This document shows, piece after piece, positions 40,858 to 49,203 of a stretch of DNA of 64,000 bases; the stretch's first letter is position 1; each line of letters starts with the position of its first letter. The stretch is from Mucilaginibacter straminoryzae (lineage in GTDB: Bacteria > Bacteroidota > Bacteroidia > Sphingobacteriales > Sphingobacteriaceae). Position numbers and translations under genes: made by a program. The stretch is taken from positions 1 through 64,000 of the forward strand of contig NZ_JALJEJ010000013.1 of NCBI RefSeq assembly GCF_022953055.1, read 5' to 3'. The notes below the pieces were generated by a model, which was not told where the DNA came from, ran no database searches, and saw only the letters and a list, made by a program, of their open reading frames with translations.

Positions 40858-43800
40858 TTATCTGAAAGAGTAACGTACTGTGAACTGTCCTCTCCAGGTA
40901 TCTGAACCTAAGCTGGTACCTTTAATGTAGGTATTAGTGTAAGGCACACCAGAGTTAAATCCGTTGTAACGGAACAGTTGGTGACCTTGTGCATCAACAC
41001 CTGAAGCACCGGTTACTACAGTAAGGATACGGTTTTGCTGGTAGAAGTTGCTTACGCCCCAGTTTTTGTTGATGAAGTTACCAACATTAAACATATCGAA
41101 GCGGAAAGAAAGCACGTGAGTAACACCTTTAGTATTGATCTTAAACTCTTGAGTGATCGCAGCGTCAGCGCGTTTGATCCATGGTTGTAATACACCATTA
41201 CGTTTAGCGTACTCGCCTCTGTGTTTGCTTAAGTAGCTGTCTTGCTGAATATAAGCGTCAAACAGGTCTTTTTGCTCATCTGCTGTGTAAGTACGGGTGG
41301 TACCGTTTGATAATGTAACAGTGTTTGAAGCAAAGTACATCTCTGATTTATCACGTGGGATGTAGATCAAATCGTTATTGCTGATACCATCACCGTTCAT
41401 GTCACCGCTATACACGTAAGAGAAACGGCCCTGGTTTACACCCTCATAGAATACAGAGAATGAAGTTGCACCAATTTTGTACTCTTTACGGTAACCTAAA
41501 GTAATGATCAGACGGTTACGAACGTCATTATCAGAGAAAGCCAGTGTTGGGAAGTTGTTACCCATTACGGTAGGGTTGTTGTTGTAAGAACTGCTGGCAG
41601 TTGAACCTGCTTCGGTTAAGTTCCAAGCCTCGCCAAAAGTATAAGCTGCTTTTGCAAATATACCGTTGCTGAAGGTTTTCTGTAACTGACCGGTTGCAGA
41701 CCACTGGTAACCTTTGTTGGTATTATCCAGGTAGTAGTTAGCTACAACATTTGGGTTGATACGCAGTGCGTTGTTTTGAGCAGTACTTGATAAACCGTAA
41801 CCAGGATATTTAGGACGATTATCAGGACCAACAAATGTTGCATTAGCAGCAGTTGCGTTGATGTTCTGATAGTAAACACCGTTGATGGTTTTGGTGTACA
41901 GGAACTCTGCAGTACCGATGATACCGAAAGGTAAAGTTTTGTCGATACCTAAAGTAGTTCTCCAGCTTTGCAGGAATTTGAAGTCTTGCGCAGTGGTGTT
42001 CAGCGTGTAAGATGCTGGTGTAGTAGGGTTAGCCGGGATATATTTCGCCGGGTTTGGATTGAAAGGGAATGCTGTTGTGTTCTGGATAGAAGTACTACCG
42101 GTTAACACACCGTTGTTACCGATCTGGTTAGAGATCCAAACAAACGGAGGACGGCCGGTGAAGATACCTGTACCACCACGAACTTGTAAAGATTTATCGT
42201 TGAAAACATCCCAGTTAAATCCTAAACGTGGAGAGAACAATGGAGAAGCTTTTGGCAATTGCGCGGTGTTAACCGGGATAGTTGAACCATCAGCACCTTT
42301 GAAAGTCAGGCTTGAAGCCGCAGCATTGTAGAAACCAGTTTTATCGAAGTAAGGAACATCTACCCTTAAACCACCGGTTACACGGAAGTTATCTTTAGGT
42401 GCCCAAACATCCTGAACGTAAGCACCTGCATAGGTAACTTTCAACGGTTGTACAGGAAGTGCGCCACCAGGTAAAGCAGAATAGCTTAAATCGAAACGTC
42501 TTAAAGTATATGGAGACGTAGTAGCGTTAGGATTAGTATTGTAGTAGTTAATAGCAGATTGGAAATCAGCCATTGAACTGAATACATAAGCGCTTTGAGA
42601 ACCTGGGAAGAAAACGTTTCTGAATGTCAAACGCTCTAAGCTGATACCACCGGTGATAGTATGGTCGCCAGCATAATAAGTAGCGTTATCAATCAACTGG
42701 TAGGTTTTATATGACAGTTGGTTATTTGGCGTAAACGGCTCTGAACCAGCTGAAATATAAGTGTTGTTTTTGCCATCCTGGATCTCGATCAGCGGGAAAG
42801 TAGCACCACGTGAACCGCGGTCTTCATTCTGGCTGGTGAAACCTAAAACCAGGTTATTTGAGAAGTTGTTATGTAAAGTTGAGTTTAACTCGGCAATAAC
42901 AGAGTTCACTTTCTCGTACTGGATGTAGTTCGAGTTTTGGAAACTCATTTGGTTTTTGCTTGGCTGACGGGTACCGAAACCTGGAGTACCAGAGTTTGAG
43001 ATCAACACATCATTGCTTGAAGTTAAGTTGTTATAACGAACACTTAATTTATTCTTGTCATTGATGTTATAGTCCAATTTAGCCAGGTATCTGTCTGCTT
43101 TGGTTTCGAAGTTATAGTTTTGGTAAGGGCCGGTTTGGTAACCTAAGCCTGCCAGAGCACTGCTCACTGCCTGAAGATCAGAAGCTTTTACGTTTGACAC
43201 CTGAGGGTTAGAAGCATCTAAACCAGCATCTAAAGCCTGGAAGTTAGTAGCAGGGCGGCTGTTTCTTTGTCTTTCGTAGTTACCGTAGAAGAATAATTTA
43301 TTCTTAACGATAGGGGCACCAAGGCTTGCACCTTCCTGACGGGTAGTATAAGGCTGAGCTACCAGTTTAGTACCTGCAGCATTTTTACCAACCAGGTGGT
43401 TATTGGTCTCTGCGTAGAAAATAGAACCTTCTACATTGTTAGTACCGCTTTTGGTAACAGCGTTAACACCTGCACCGATGAAGCCAGACTGGCGTACGTC
43501 ATAAGGTGAAAGGTTAACCTGAACTTCCTGGATAGCGTCCAGAGAAATAGGTGCTACACCTGTACGGCCACCTACTTGTCCGGTAAGACCGAATGAGCTG
43601 TTGAATAATGAACCGTCAATAGTGATGTTGTTTAAACGGTTGTCATTACCGGCAAAGCTTCCGTTGCTTGAACCTTGCGGAGTTAAACGGATGAAATCAT
43701 TCAGAGAGCGGCTGATAGTTGGTAAGCTACGCAGCTGATCTGAAGTGATGTTAGTAGAAGAACCAGTTCTTTTGCTGTCAAAAACAGGATTTTTCTGGCC

Positions 43801-44160
43801 TACTACTTTTACTTCTGAAAGCTCTTGTGCTGTTGTGCTCAAATTCACTCTTAATACATAAGGTGAACCAAGTTGCAGCGTAATGTCATTATAAACTTTA
43901 GACTGGTAACCGATAAAAGAAACAGTTACGGTGTAAGGGCCACCAACGCGCATACCAGGAATGGTAAAGCGTCCGTCGTTGTTAGTAGACACTGCGTACT
44001 TTGAACCCGAAGGGGTGTGTACAGCTACTACTGTAGCACCAGGGACAGTTTGTTTTTTCTCATCTACAACTGTACCTGTTAATGTTGAAGTAGTTACCTG
44101 GGCACGTAACCCGGCAGCCGTCAACAAAAATGCCATGAAGAGAAGTAAAAATTTTCTCAT
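40858..44160 (-). CDS. Oar-like TonB-dependent receptor
   Basis: This 1100-aa outer-membrane protein has a signal peptide (RKFLLLFMAFLLTAAGLRAQ), a CarboxypepD_reg domain (about 22-110, STLTGTVVDEKKQTVPGA), a plug (about 120-240, with ITSDQLRSLPTISRSLNDF and GGRTGVAPISLDAIQEV) and a long barrel that ends WRGQFTVRYSFR. It lacks a SusD partner. The size and domain order match the Oar family, first known from Myxococcus adhesion/development and widespread in Bacteroidota. The substrate is unknown. It stands alone with a promoter box 40 bases upstream and a palindrome near the -33 position. Confidence 0.92.
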   Translation of the reverse strand: MRKFLLLFMAFLLTAAGLRAQVTTSTLTGTVVDEKKQTVPGATVVAVHTPSGSKYAVSTNNDGRFTIPGMRVGGPYTVTVSFIGYQSKVYNDITLQLGSPYVLRVNLSTTAQELSEVKVVGQKNPVFDSKRTGSSTNITSDQLRSLPTISRSLNDFIRLTPQGSSNGSFAGNDNRLNNITIDGSLFNSSFGLTGQVGGRTGVAPISLDAIQEVQVNLSPYDVRQSGFIGAGVNAVTKSGTNNVEGSIFYAETNNHLVGKNAAGTKLVAQPYTTRQEGASLGAPIVKNKLFFYGNYERQRNSRPATNFQALDAGLDASNPQVSNVKASDLQAVSSALAGLGYQTGPYQNYNFETKADRYLAKLDYNINDKNKLSVRYNNLTSSNDVLISNSGTPGFGTRQPSKNQMSFQNSNYIQYEKVNSVIAELNSTLHNNFSNNLVLGFTSQNEDRGSRGATFPLIEIQDGKNNTYISAGSEPFTPNNQLSYKTYQLIDNATYYAGDHTITGGISLERLTFRNVFFPGSQSAYVFSSMADFQSAINYYNTNPNATTSPYTLRRFDLSYSALPGGALPVQPLKVTYAGAYVQDVWAPKDNFRVTGGLRVDVPYFDKTGFYNAAASSLTFKGADGSTIPVNTAQLPKASPLFSPRLGFNWDVFNDKSLQVRGGTGIFTGRPPFVWISNQIGNNGVLTGSTSIQNTTAFPFNPNPAKYIPANPTTPASYTLNTTAQDFKFLQSWRTTLGIDKTLPFGIIGTAEFLYTKTINGVYYQNINATAANATFVGPDNRPKYPGYGLSSTAQNNALRINPNVVANYYLDNTNKGYQWSATGQLQKTFSNGIFAKAAYTFGEAWNLTEAGSTASSSYNNNPTVMGNNFPTLAFSDNDVRNRLIITLGYRKEYKIGATSFSVFYEGVNQGRFSYVYSGDMNGDGISNNDLIYIPRDKSEMYFASNTVTLSNGTTRTYTADEQKDLFDAYIQQDSYLSKHRGEYAKRNGVLQPWIKRADAAITQEFKINTKGVTHVLSFRFDMFNVGNFINKNWGVSNFYQQNRILTVVTGASGVDAQGHQLFRYNGFNSGVPYTNTYIKGTSLGSDTWRGQFTVRYSFR

Positions 44161-44199
44161 GCTTGTTTTGTTTGTTAAACGTTTAATTAATTAATGCCG

Positions 44200-44207
44200 C
44201 AAATATA
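44200..44207 (-). promoter_or_regulatory. -7 promoter element (TATATTTG) of the Oar-like receptor gene
   Basis: A minus-strand TAnnTTTG match lies 40 bases upstream of the ATG at 44160. Confidence 0.45.
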
Positions 44208-44229
44208 GGTATAAGCCTATGTTGCTATG

Positions 44230-44244
44230 TTAACAAATTGTTAA
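44230..44244. promoter_or_regulatory. Perfect 15-bp palindrome, candidate operator
   Basis: TTAACAAATTGTTAA is a perfect palindrome with one central base, 22 bases upstream of the receptor -7 box, so it would overlap the -33 region of that promoter. Palindromes this short also arise by chance in AT-rich DNA. Confidence 0.35.
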
Positions 44245-44545
44245 TCTTACTCACAACTTTTCAACAGATTTTTGTTGTTTCAAAAAAAATGTCAAAGAAA
44301 CAGGCAATCGGGTTCGAAATTCATTGCATAAACGTGATTTTGATCATATTTTGATTTTAGAATTCACATTAGTCCTCAGTTTTACGTGCCCGATACTTTA
44401 CATTGGCTTAAAACTTAAAGTTTTAACCTTCAGCTAACCGGGTGATTTTGGAACATTTGATCATTTTAGACCCGTTGTTTGATAAAATGACTAGGTAATG
44501 AGCTACCCACTGGTGCAGGCTGTTTCGCATCTCGGTGTTTTTATT

Positions 44546-44553
44546 TAGCTTTG
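44546..44553 (+). promoter_or_regulatory. -7 promoter element (TAGCTTTG) of lpdA
   Basis: A perfect TAnnTTTG match lies 33 bases before the ATG at 44587. It overlaps the alternative TTG start at 44551, which rules that start out. Confidence 0.55.
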
Positions 44554-44586
44554 GCGGCAAACAAAAAATACATAATCAGTAAAATC

Positions 44587-45978
44587 ATGAACTACGATGT
44601 CATTGTTATAGGGTCTGGTCCGGGTGGCTATGTTGCTGCTATCCGTGCTTCCCAGCTTGGTTTTAAAACCGCAGTAGTTGAAAGGGAATCATTGGGCGGG
44701 ATCTGTCTGAACTGGGGTTGTATACCTACCAAAGCCTTGATCAAAAGCGCGCAGGTATTCGAATATATTAATCACGCGGCTGATTACGGTATTAAAGTAG
44801 AAGGACAAGGTGTGGTTGATTTTGACGCAGTGATCAAACGCAGCCGTGGCGTTGCCGATGGCATGAGCAAGGGCGTACAGTTCCTGATGAAAAAAAATAA
44901 GATTGACGTAATCTATGGTGTTGGTAAATTGAAAAGCAAAGGCGTTGTTGAAGTAAAAGGCAACGATGGTGCAGTTTCAGAACATCAGGCTAAACATATT
45001 ATTCTGGCTACAGGTGGCCGCTCGCGCGAATTGCCAAACCTCAAGCAAGATGGCAAAAAGATTATCGGCTATCGCCAGGCTATGACATTGCCTAAACAAC
45101 CAAAATCTTTGGTGGTAGTAGGTTCAGGCGCTATCGGTATCGAGTTCGCTTATTTCTATAATTCTATCGGTACACAAGTAACCGTAGTTGAATTCCTGGA
45201 TAACATCGTTCCTTTGGAAGACGAGGACGTATCAAAACAACTGGCACGCAGCCTGAAAAAACAAGGCATCAATATCATGACCAGCTCTACCGTTGAATCA
45301 GTTGATAGCAGCGGTGATCTTTGCAAAGTAAACGTGAAGACAGCTAAGGGCATGGAAGTATTGGAAGCTGAGGTTGTATTATCAGCAGTAGGTATCAGCA
45401 CTAACCTTGAAGGCCTTGGCCTTGAAGAGAACGGTGTGCAGGTAGATCGCGGTAAAGTAATCGTTGACGATTATTACCGTACCAATGTAGAAGGTGTTTA
45501 TGCGATCGGTGACATTGTAAAAGGACAAGCGCTTGCACACGTTGCTTCTGCAGAAGGTATTACTTGCGTAGAGCATATCGCAGGTTTACATGTAGAGCCA
45601 ATTAACTATAACAACGTACCGGGCTGTACCTATTGCAAGCCGGAAGTTGCATCTGTAGGTTATACAGAAAAGCAAGCCCGCGATGCCGGTTATGAAATCA
45701 AAGTAGGTAAGTTCCCATTCTCTGCTTCTGGCCGTGCAAGTGCAGCAGGCGCGAAGGACGGATTTGTGAAGGTGATCTTTGATGCGAAATATGGCGAATT
45801 CCTGGGTGCGCACATGATCGGTGAGAACGTAACCGAGATGATTGCCGAGGTTGTTGCCGCACGTAAACTGGAAACTACCGGTCACGATATCATCAAGACC
45901 ATTCACCCGCACCCAACCATGAGCGAAGCTTTGATGGAAGCTGCCGCTGATGCTTACGGCGAGGTGATTCACTTATAA
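44587..45978 (+). CDS. lpdA: Dihydrolipoyl dehydrogenase (E3)
   Basis: This 463-aa FAD-dependent disulfide oxidoreductase reoxidises lipoamide in the 2-oxoacid dehydrogenase and glycine-cleavage complexes. FAD-binding GSGPGGY opens the protein, the redox disulfide is C40 and C45 (GGICLNWGCIPTKAL), the NAD site is VVGSGAIGIEFA, and the C-terminal HPHPTMSE supplies the catalytic His-Glu pair. ATG 44587 is preferred to an upstream TTG because the FAD motif starts immediately and a promoter box overlaps the TTG. No complex subunit is adjacent. A repeat-type hairpin follows the gene. Confidence 0.95.
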   Translation: MNYDVIVIGSGPGGYVAAIRASQLGFKTAVVERESLGGICLNWGCIPTKALIKSAQVFEYINHAADYGIKVEGQGVVDFDAVIKRSRGVADGMSKGVQFLMKKNKIDVIYGVGKLKSKGVVEVKGNDGAVSEHQAKHIILATGGRSRELPNLKQDGKKIIGYRQAMTLPKQPKSLVVVGSGAIGIEFAYFYNSIGTQVTVVEFLDNIVPLEDEDVSKQLARSLKKQGINIMTSSTVESVDSSGDLCKVNVKTAKGMEVLEAEVVLSAVGISTNLEGLGLEENGVQVDRGKVIVDDYYRTNVEGVYAIGDIVKGQALAHVASAEGITCVEHIAGLHVEPINYNNVPGCTYCKPEVASVGYTEKQARDAGYEIKVGKFPFSASGRASAAGAKDGFVKVIFDAKYGEFLGAHMIGENVTEMIAEVVAARKLETTGHDIIKTIHPHPTMSEALMEAAADAYGEVIHL

Positions 45979-45991
45979 GTGACGATAGTCA

Positions 45992-46032
45992 ATAGTCGAT
46001 GGTCCATAGTGCACGCTTGGACTATCGACTAT
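45992..46032. repeat. Hairpin-forming intergenic repeat (GTCAATAGTC type)
   Basis: ATAGTCGATGGTCCA (45992-46006) pairs with TGGACTATCGACTAT (46018-46032) with a single G-T-type mismatch, around an 11-base loop. Part of the left arm recurs nearby (GATAGTCAATAGTC). It has no T-run, so it is not a standard terminator. Such ATAGTC-rich palindromes recur between genes in Sphingobacteriaceae; that comparison is from memory. Confidence 0.55.
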
Positions 46033-46085
46033 ATTAAATTTCATCAAGGCCATTGTATACGGTCTATTAACTATCAACCTACTCC

Positions 46086-46925
46086 ATGAACCTTTACACA
46101 ATTAATACCGGCTATTTTAAACTCGATGGCGGTGCCATGTTTGGTGTGGTCCCAAAGTCTATCTGGCAGAAAACCAACCCTGCAGACGAGAATAATATGT
46201 GTACCTGGGCCATGCGTTGCCTGCTGGTAGAAGAGGGGAACCGTCTGATATTAATTGACACGGGTATCGGCAATAAGCAAAGCGAAAAATTCTTCAGCCA
46301 TTATTACCTGCATGGCGACGATACCTTGGAAAAATCTTTAGCTTCCCACGGTTTTGGCGTTGATGATGTTACTGATGTATTCCTGACCCATTTGCATTTT
46401 GATCACGTTGGCGGAGCAGTTGTAAGGAAAGGAGAGACGCTTCAACCTGCTTTCAAAAACGCCGCTTACTGGAGCAATCAAAATCATTGGGAGTGGGCGG
46501 TGAACCCGAATGAGCGGGAAAAAGCATCGTTTCTTTCTGAAAACATCCTGCCGATACAGGAAAGCGGGCAGCTTAATTTCATCAATGTTTCAGATCAGGC
46601 AAACTTTATAGAGGGCTTTGACGTAAAATTTGTATCCGGGCATACGGAATCAATGATGATGCCGTTAATTAGCTACAAAGGACGTAAAATATTATACATG
46701 GCAGATCTGTTACCATCCGTTGGTCACCTTCCGATCCCTTATGTCATGTCATATGATATGTTCCCGTTGACTACCATGTCTGAAAGGAAACATTTCTTTG
46801 GAGAAGCCGCTGAAAATGAGTATATTTTGTACCTGGAGCACGATTCGGTAAACGAATGCTGCACGGTGCAGCACACGGAAAAAGGTATCAGGGTGAAAGA
46901 TACGTTCACTTTAGCGGATATTTAG
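46086..46925 (+). CDS. MBL-fold metallo-hydrolase
   Basis: This 279-aa hydrolase of the metallo-beta-lactamase superfamily has the zinc motif HLHFDH (H102, H104, D106, H107) with later ligands in VSGHTESM, YMADLLPS and LEHDS. There is no signal peptide, so it is cytoplasmic. The arrangement resembles the AHL-lactonase-like branch, but these proteins act on many esters and thioesters, so no substrate is assigned. It is a single gene between the repeat hairpin and rpoD. Confidence 0.85.
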   Translation: MNLYTINTGYFKLDGGAMFGVVPKSIWQKTNPADENNMCTWAMRCLLVEEGNRLILIDTGIGNKQSEKFFSHYYLHGDDTLEKSLASHGFGVDDVTDVFLTHLHFDHVGGAVVRKGETLQPAFKNAAYWSNQNHWEWAVNPNEREKASFLSENILPIQESGQLNFINVSDQANFIEGFDVKFVSGHTESMMMPLISYKGRKILYMADLLPSVGHLPIPYVMSYDMFPLTTMSERKHFFGEAAENEYILYLEHDSVNECCTVQHTEKGIRVKDTFTLADI

Positions 46926-46987
46926 TAAGATTTTTGTAAACTTTAAACAATTATTCCTATTCTTGGTAGAATTAGTGTAACTATTCG

Positions 46988-46995
46988 TACCTTTG
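46988..46995 (+). promoter_or_regulatory. -33/-7 promoter of rpoD (TACCTTTG)
   Basis: A perfect TAnnTTTG box lies 41 bases before the ATG, with TTG at 46963-46965 about 22 bases upstream. The predicted leader is near 38 bases. Confidence 0.6.
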
Positions 46996-47036
46996 CACGT
47001 TCAATTCTAAAACAAGAATCGAGGTATTAAAATTAG

Positions 47037-47897
47037 ATGAGACAACTCAAAATAACTCAATCAATTACCAATCGCGAGTCGCAGTCGCTCGACAAGTATC
47101 TACATGAGATTGGTAAGGTTGACCTAATCACTGCCGAAGAAGAAGTAATTTTAGCACAAAAAATTCGTGAAGGCGATCAGGCCGCGCTTGAAAGATTAAC
47201 CAAAACAAACTTACGTTTCGTCGTATCTGTTGCGAAACAATATCAAAATCAAGGGTTAACATTGGGCGATTTGATCAACGAAGGAAACCTGGGCTTAATC
47301 AAGGCGGCAAAACGCTTCGATGAAACCAAGGGTTTCAAATTTATTTCTTACGCCGTTTGGTGGATTCGTCAGTCTATTTTACAGGCTATTGCAGAGCAAT
47401 CACGTATTGTTCGTTTACCTTTGAACCAGGTAGGTTCGTTAAGCAAAATCAGCAAAGCTTTTTCAAAGCTTGAACAAGAGTATGAACGTGAGCCTTCTCC
47501 GGAAGAACTTGCCGACATCTTGGAAACCACTGTCGACAAGATCTCAGATACACTGAGCAACTCTGGTCGTCATGTATCAATGGATGCACCGTTTGTGCAG
47601 GGTGAAGAGAATACGCTGTTAGATGTACTGGAGAACCAGGAACCTAATACAGACTCTATCCTGATCAACGAGTCGTTATCAGAAGAGATCAAACGTTCAC
47701 TTTCTACGTTAACAGAACGCGAACGCGAAATTATTGTGTTATTCTTCGGACTGGGTACCAATCATCCGCTTTCGCTGGAAGAAATTGGTGAAAAGTTCAA
47801 TCTGACCCGCGAACGCGTAAGGCAGATTAAAGATAAAGCACTGCAAAGGCTTAGACATACTTCCAGAAGTAAAATTCTGAAATCATATTTAGGTTAA
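47037..47897 (+). CDS. rpoD: Primary sigma factor RpoD/SigA (Bacteroidota type)
   Basis: This 286-aa sigma-70 protein is the short housekeeping form of Bacteroidota, without region 1.1. Region 1.2 (SLDKYLHEIGKVDLITAEEE), region 2 (GLTLGDLINEGNLGLIKAAKRFD, with the -10 binding segment FKFISYAVWWIRQSI), region 3 (LSKISKAFSKLEQEYEREP) and region 4 (LSLEEIGEKFNLTRERVRQIK) are all present, so it is complete. It recognises the -33/-7 promoters seen through the window. A strong terminator follows. Confidence 0.97.
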   Translation: MRQLKITQSITNRESQSLDKYLHEIGKVDLITAEEEVILAQKIREGDQAALERLTKTNLRFVVSVAKQYQNQGLTLGDLINEGNLGLIKAAKRFDETKGFKFISYAVWWIRQSILQAIAEQSRIVRLPLNQVGSLSKISKAFSKLEQEYEREPSPEELADILETTVDKISDTLSNSGRHVSMDAPFVQGEENTLLDVLENQEPNTDSILINESLSEEIKRSLSTLTEREREIIVLFFGLGTNHPLSLEEIGEKFNLTRERVRQIKDKALQRLRHTSRSKILKSYLG

Positions 47898-47908
47898 CTT
47901 CAAAAGAA

Positions 47909-47939
47909 AAGCCTCCTGGAAAATCCGGGAGGCTTTTTT
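47909..47939. terminator. Bidirectional terminator between rpoD and purM
   Basis: GCCTCCTGG-AAAAT-CCGGGAGGC is followed by six T on the plus strand and preceded by an A-rich stretch, so it can end both convergent genes. Confidence 0.85.
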
Positions 47940-47962
47940 GCTTATCGGTATGGCGGTGTTTC

Positions 47963-49144
47963 TTAGTTGTAGATAAATTCGCCATACGGTGAACGGATGG
48001 TTACCTGCTTTTGGTTTGCTTGCTCCACGCGGCCAACTATCTGGGCATCTATATTGAAGCTTTTCGAAATGGCGATGATCTCCCCGGCAATAGCGTCAGG
48101 TACGTACAATTCCATCCGGTGCCCCATATTAAATACCTTGTACATTTCTTTCCAATCAGTTCCGGATTCCTGCTGGATTAAACTGAACAATGGCGGAACA
48201 GGGAACAGGTTATCTTTAATCACATGAAGGTTTTCAATAAAGTGCAGTACTTTAGTTTGCGCGCCACCGCTGCAATGTACCATGCCGTTGATCTGGCTGC
48301 GGAATTTATCCAGCACTGCTTTAATTACCGGGGCGTACGTCCGGGTAGGGGATAATACTAATTTACCCGCATCAACCTGTTTACCTTCGCCGATGTCAAT
48401 CTTGTCAATTAACGATTTACTTCCTGAAAATACCAGTTCAAAGGGTACTGCCGGGTCATAGCTTTCGGGATAGTCTTTTGCCAACTGTTTATTAAATACG
48501 TCATGACGGGCAGAAGTCAGTCCGTTTGAACCCATGCCGCCGTTGTATTCCTGTTCGTAAGAAGCCTGCCCATAAGAAGCCAGCCCTACAATCACATTGC
48601 CTGCTGCTATACGGCTGTTATCGATCACGTCGCTGCGTTTCATGCGACAGGTAACAGTAGAATCTACGATGATGGTGCGTACCAGGTCGCCCACATCTGC
48701 CGTTTCGCCGCCGGTTGAGTAAATACCCATACCCGCATCGCGTAGTTCGGCTAAAATTTCTTCGGTTCCGTTAATAATGGCCGCAATTACTTCGCCGGGG
48801 ATCAGGTTTTTATTTCTGCCGATGGTAGAAGAAAGCAGGATGTTATCTACCGCGCCTACACAAAGCAGATCATCCACATTCATGATGATCGCATCCTGTG
48901 CTATGCCGCGCCATACGGATAAGTCGCCGGTTGCTTTCCAGTAAAGGTAAGCCAGGGAGGATTTGGTACCCGCACCATCTGCGTGCATAATATTGCACCA
49001 TTCGCTATCTCCCCCTAAAATATCGGGGATAATTTTACAAAAAGCCTTAGGAAAAATGCCCTTGTCAATGTTTTTTATGGCATTGTGTACATCGTCTTTA
49101 GAGGCAGAGACGCCCCGCTGGTCGTACCGTTCAGAAGAAATCAT
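47963..49144 (-). CDS. purM: Phosphoribosylaminoimidazole synthetase (AIR synthase)
   Basis: This 393-aa enzyme converts FGAM to AIR with ATP, step five of purine synthesis. The PurS-like fold motifs are present: HADGAGTKSSLAYLYWKATGD, DAIIMNVDDLLCVGA, GMGIYSTGGETADVGD and HCSGGAQTKVLHF, with the C-terminal FNMGHRMELYVPD. It is longer than the E. coli enzyme, as usual in Bacteroidota. A TATATTTG box on the minus strand (49149-49156) lies only 5 bases before the ATG, so if it is used the message would be almost leaderless. The gene is divergent from the ClC gene. Confidence 0.93.
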   Translation of the reverse strand: MISSERYDQRGVSASKDDVHNAIKNIDKGIFPKAFCKIIPDILGGDSEWCNIMHADGAGTKSSLAYLYWKATGDLSVWRGIAQDAIIMNVDDLLCVGAVDNILLSSTIGRNKNLIPGEVIAAIINGTEEILAELRDAGMGIYSTGGETADVGDLVRTIIVDSTVTCRMKRSDVIDNSRIAAGNVIVGLASYGQASYEQEYNGGMGSNGLTSARHDVFNKQLAKDYPESYDPAVPFELVFSGSKSLIDKIDIGEGKQVDAGKLVLSPTRTYAPVIKAVLDKFRSQINGMVHCSGGAQTKVLHFIENLHVIKDNLFPVPPLFSLIQQESGTDWKEMYKVFNMGHRMELYVPDAIAGEIIAISKSFNIDAQIVGRVEQANQKQVTIRSPYGEFIYN

Positions 49145-49203
49145 GCCCCAAATATAAACAAAGCATACTTTTAAACGTGTAATTGGTTAAATTGCGCCAT
49201 CCT

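Larger units (their letters stand above)
44161..44586. other. Divergent intergenic region between the Oar-like receptor and lpdA
   Basis: This 426-base AT-rich region carries the receptor promoter near 44200, a perfect palindrome at 44230-44244 and the lpdA promoter near 44546. I see no reading frame or RNA gene in the middle part (44245-44545). Confidence 0.5.

Noticed and set aside
45992..46032. Hairpin after lpdA as a rho-independent terminator
   Set aside because: The stem is long but no T-run follows on either strand, so a dispersed repeat fits better.
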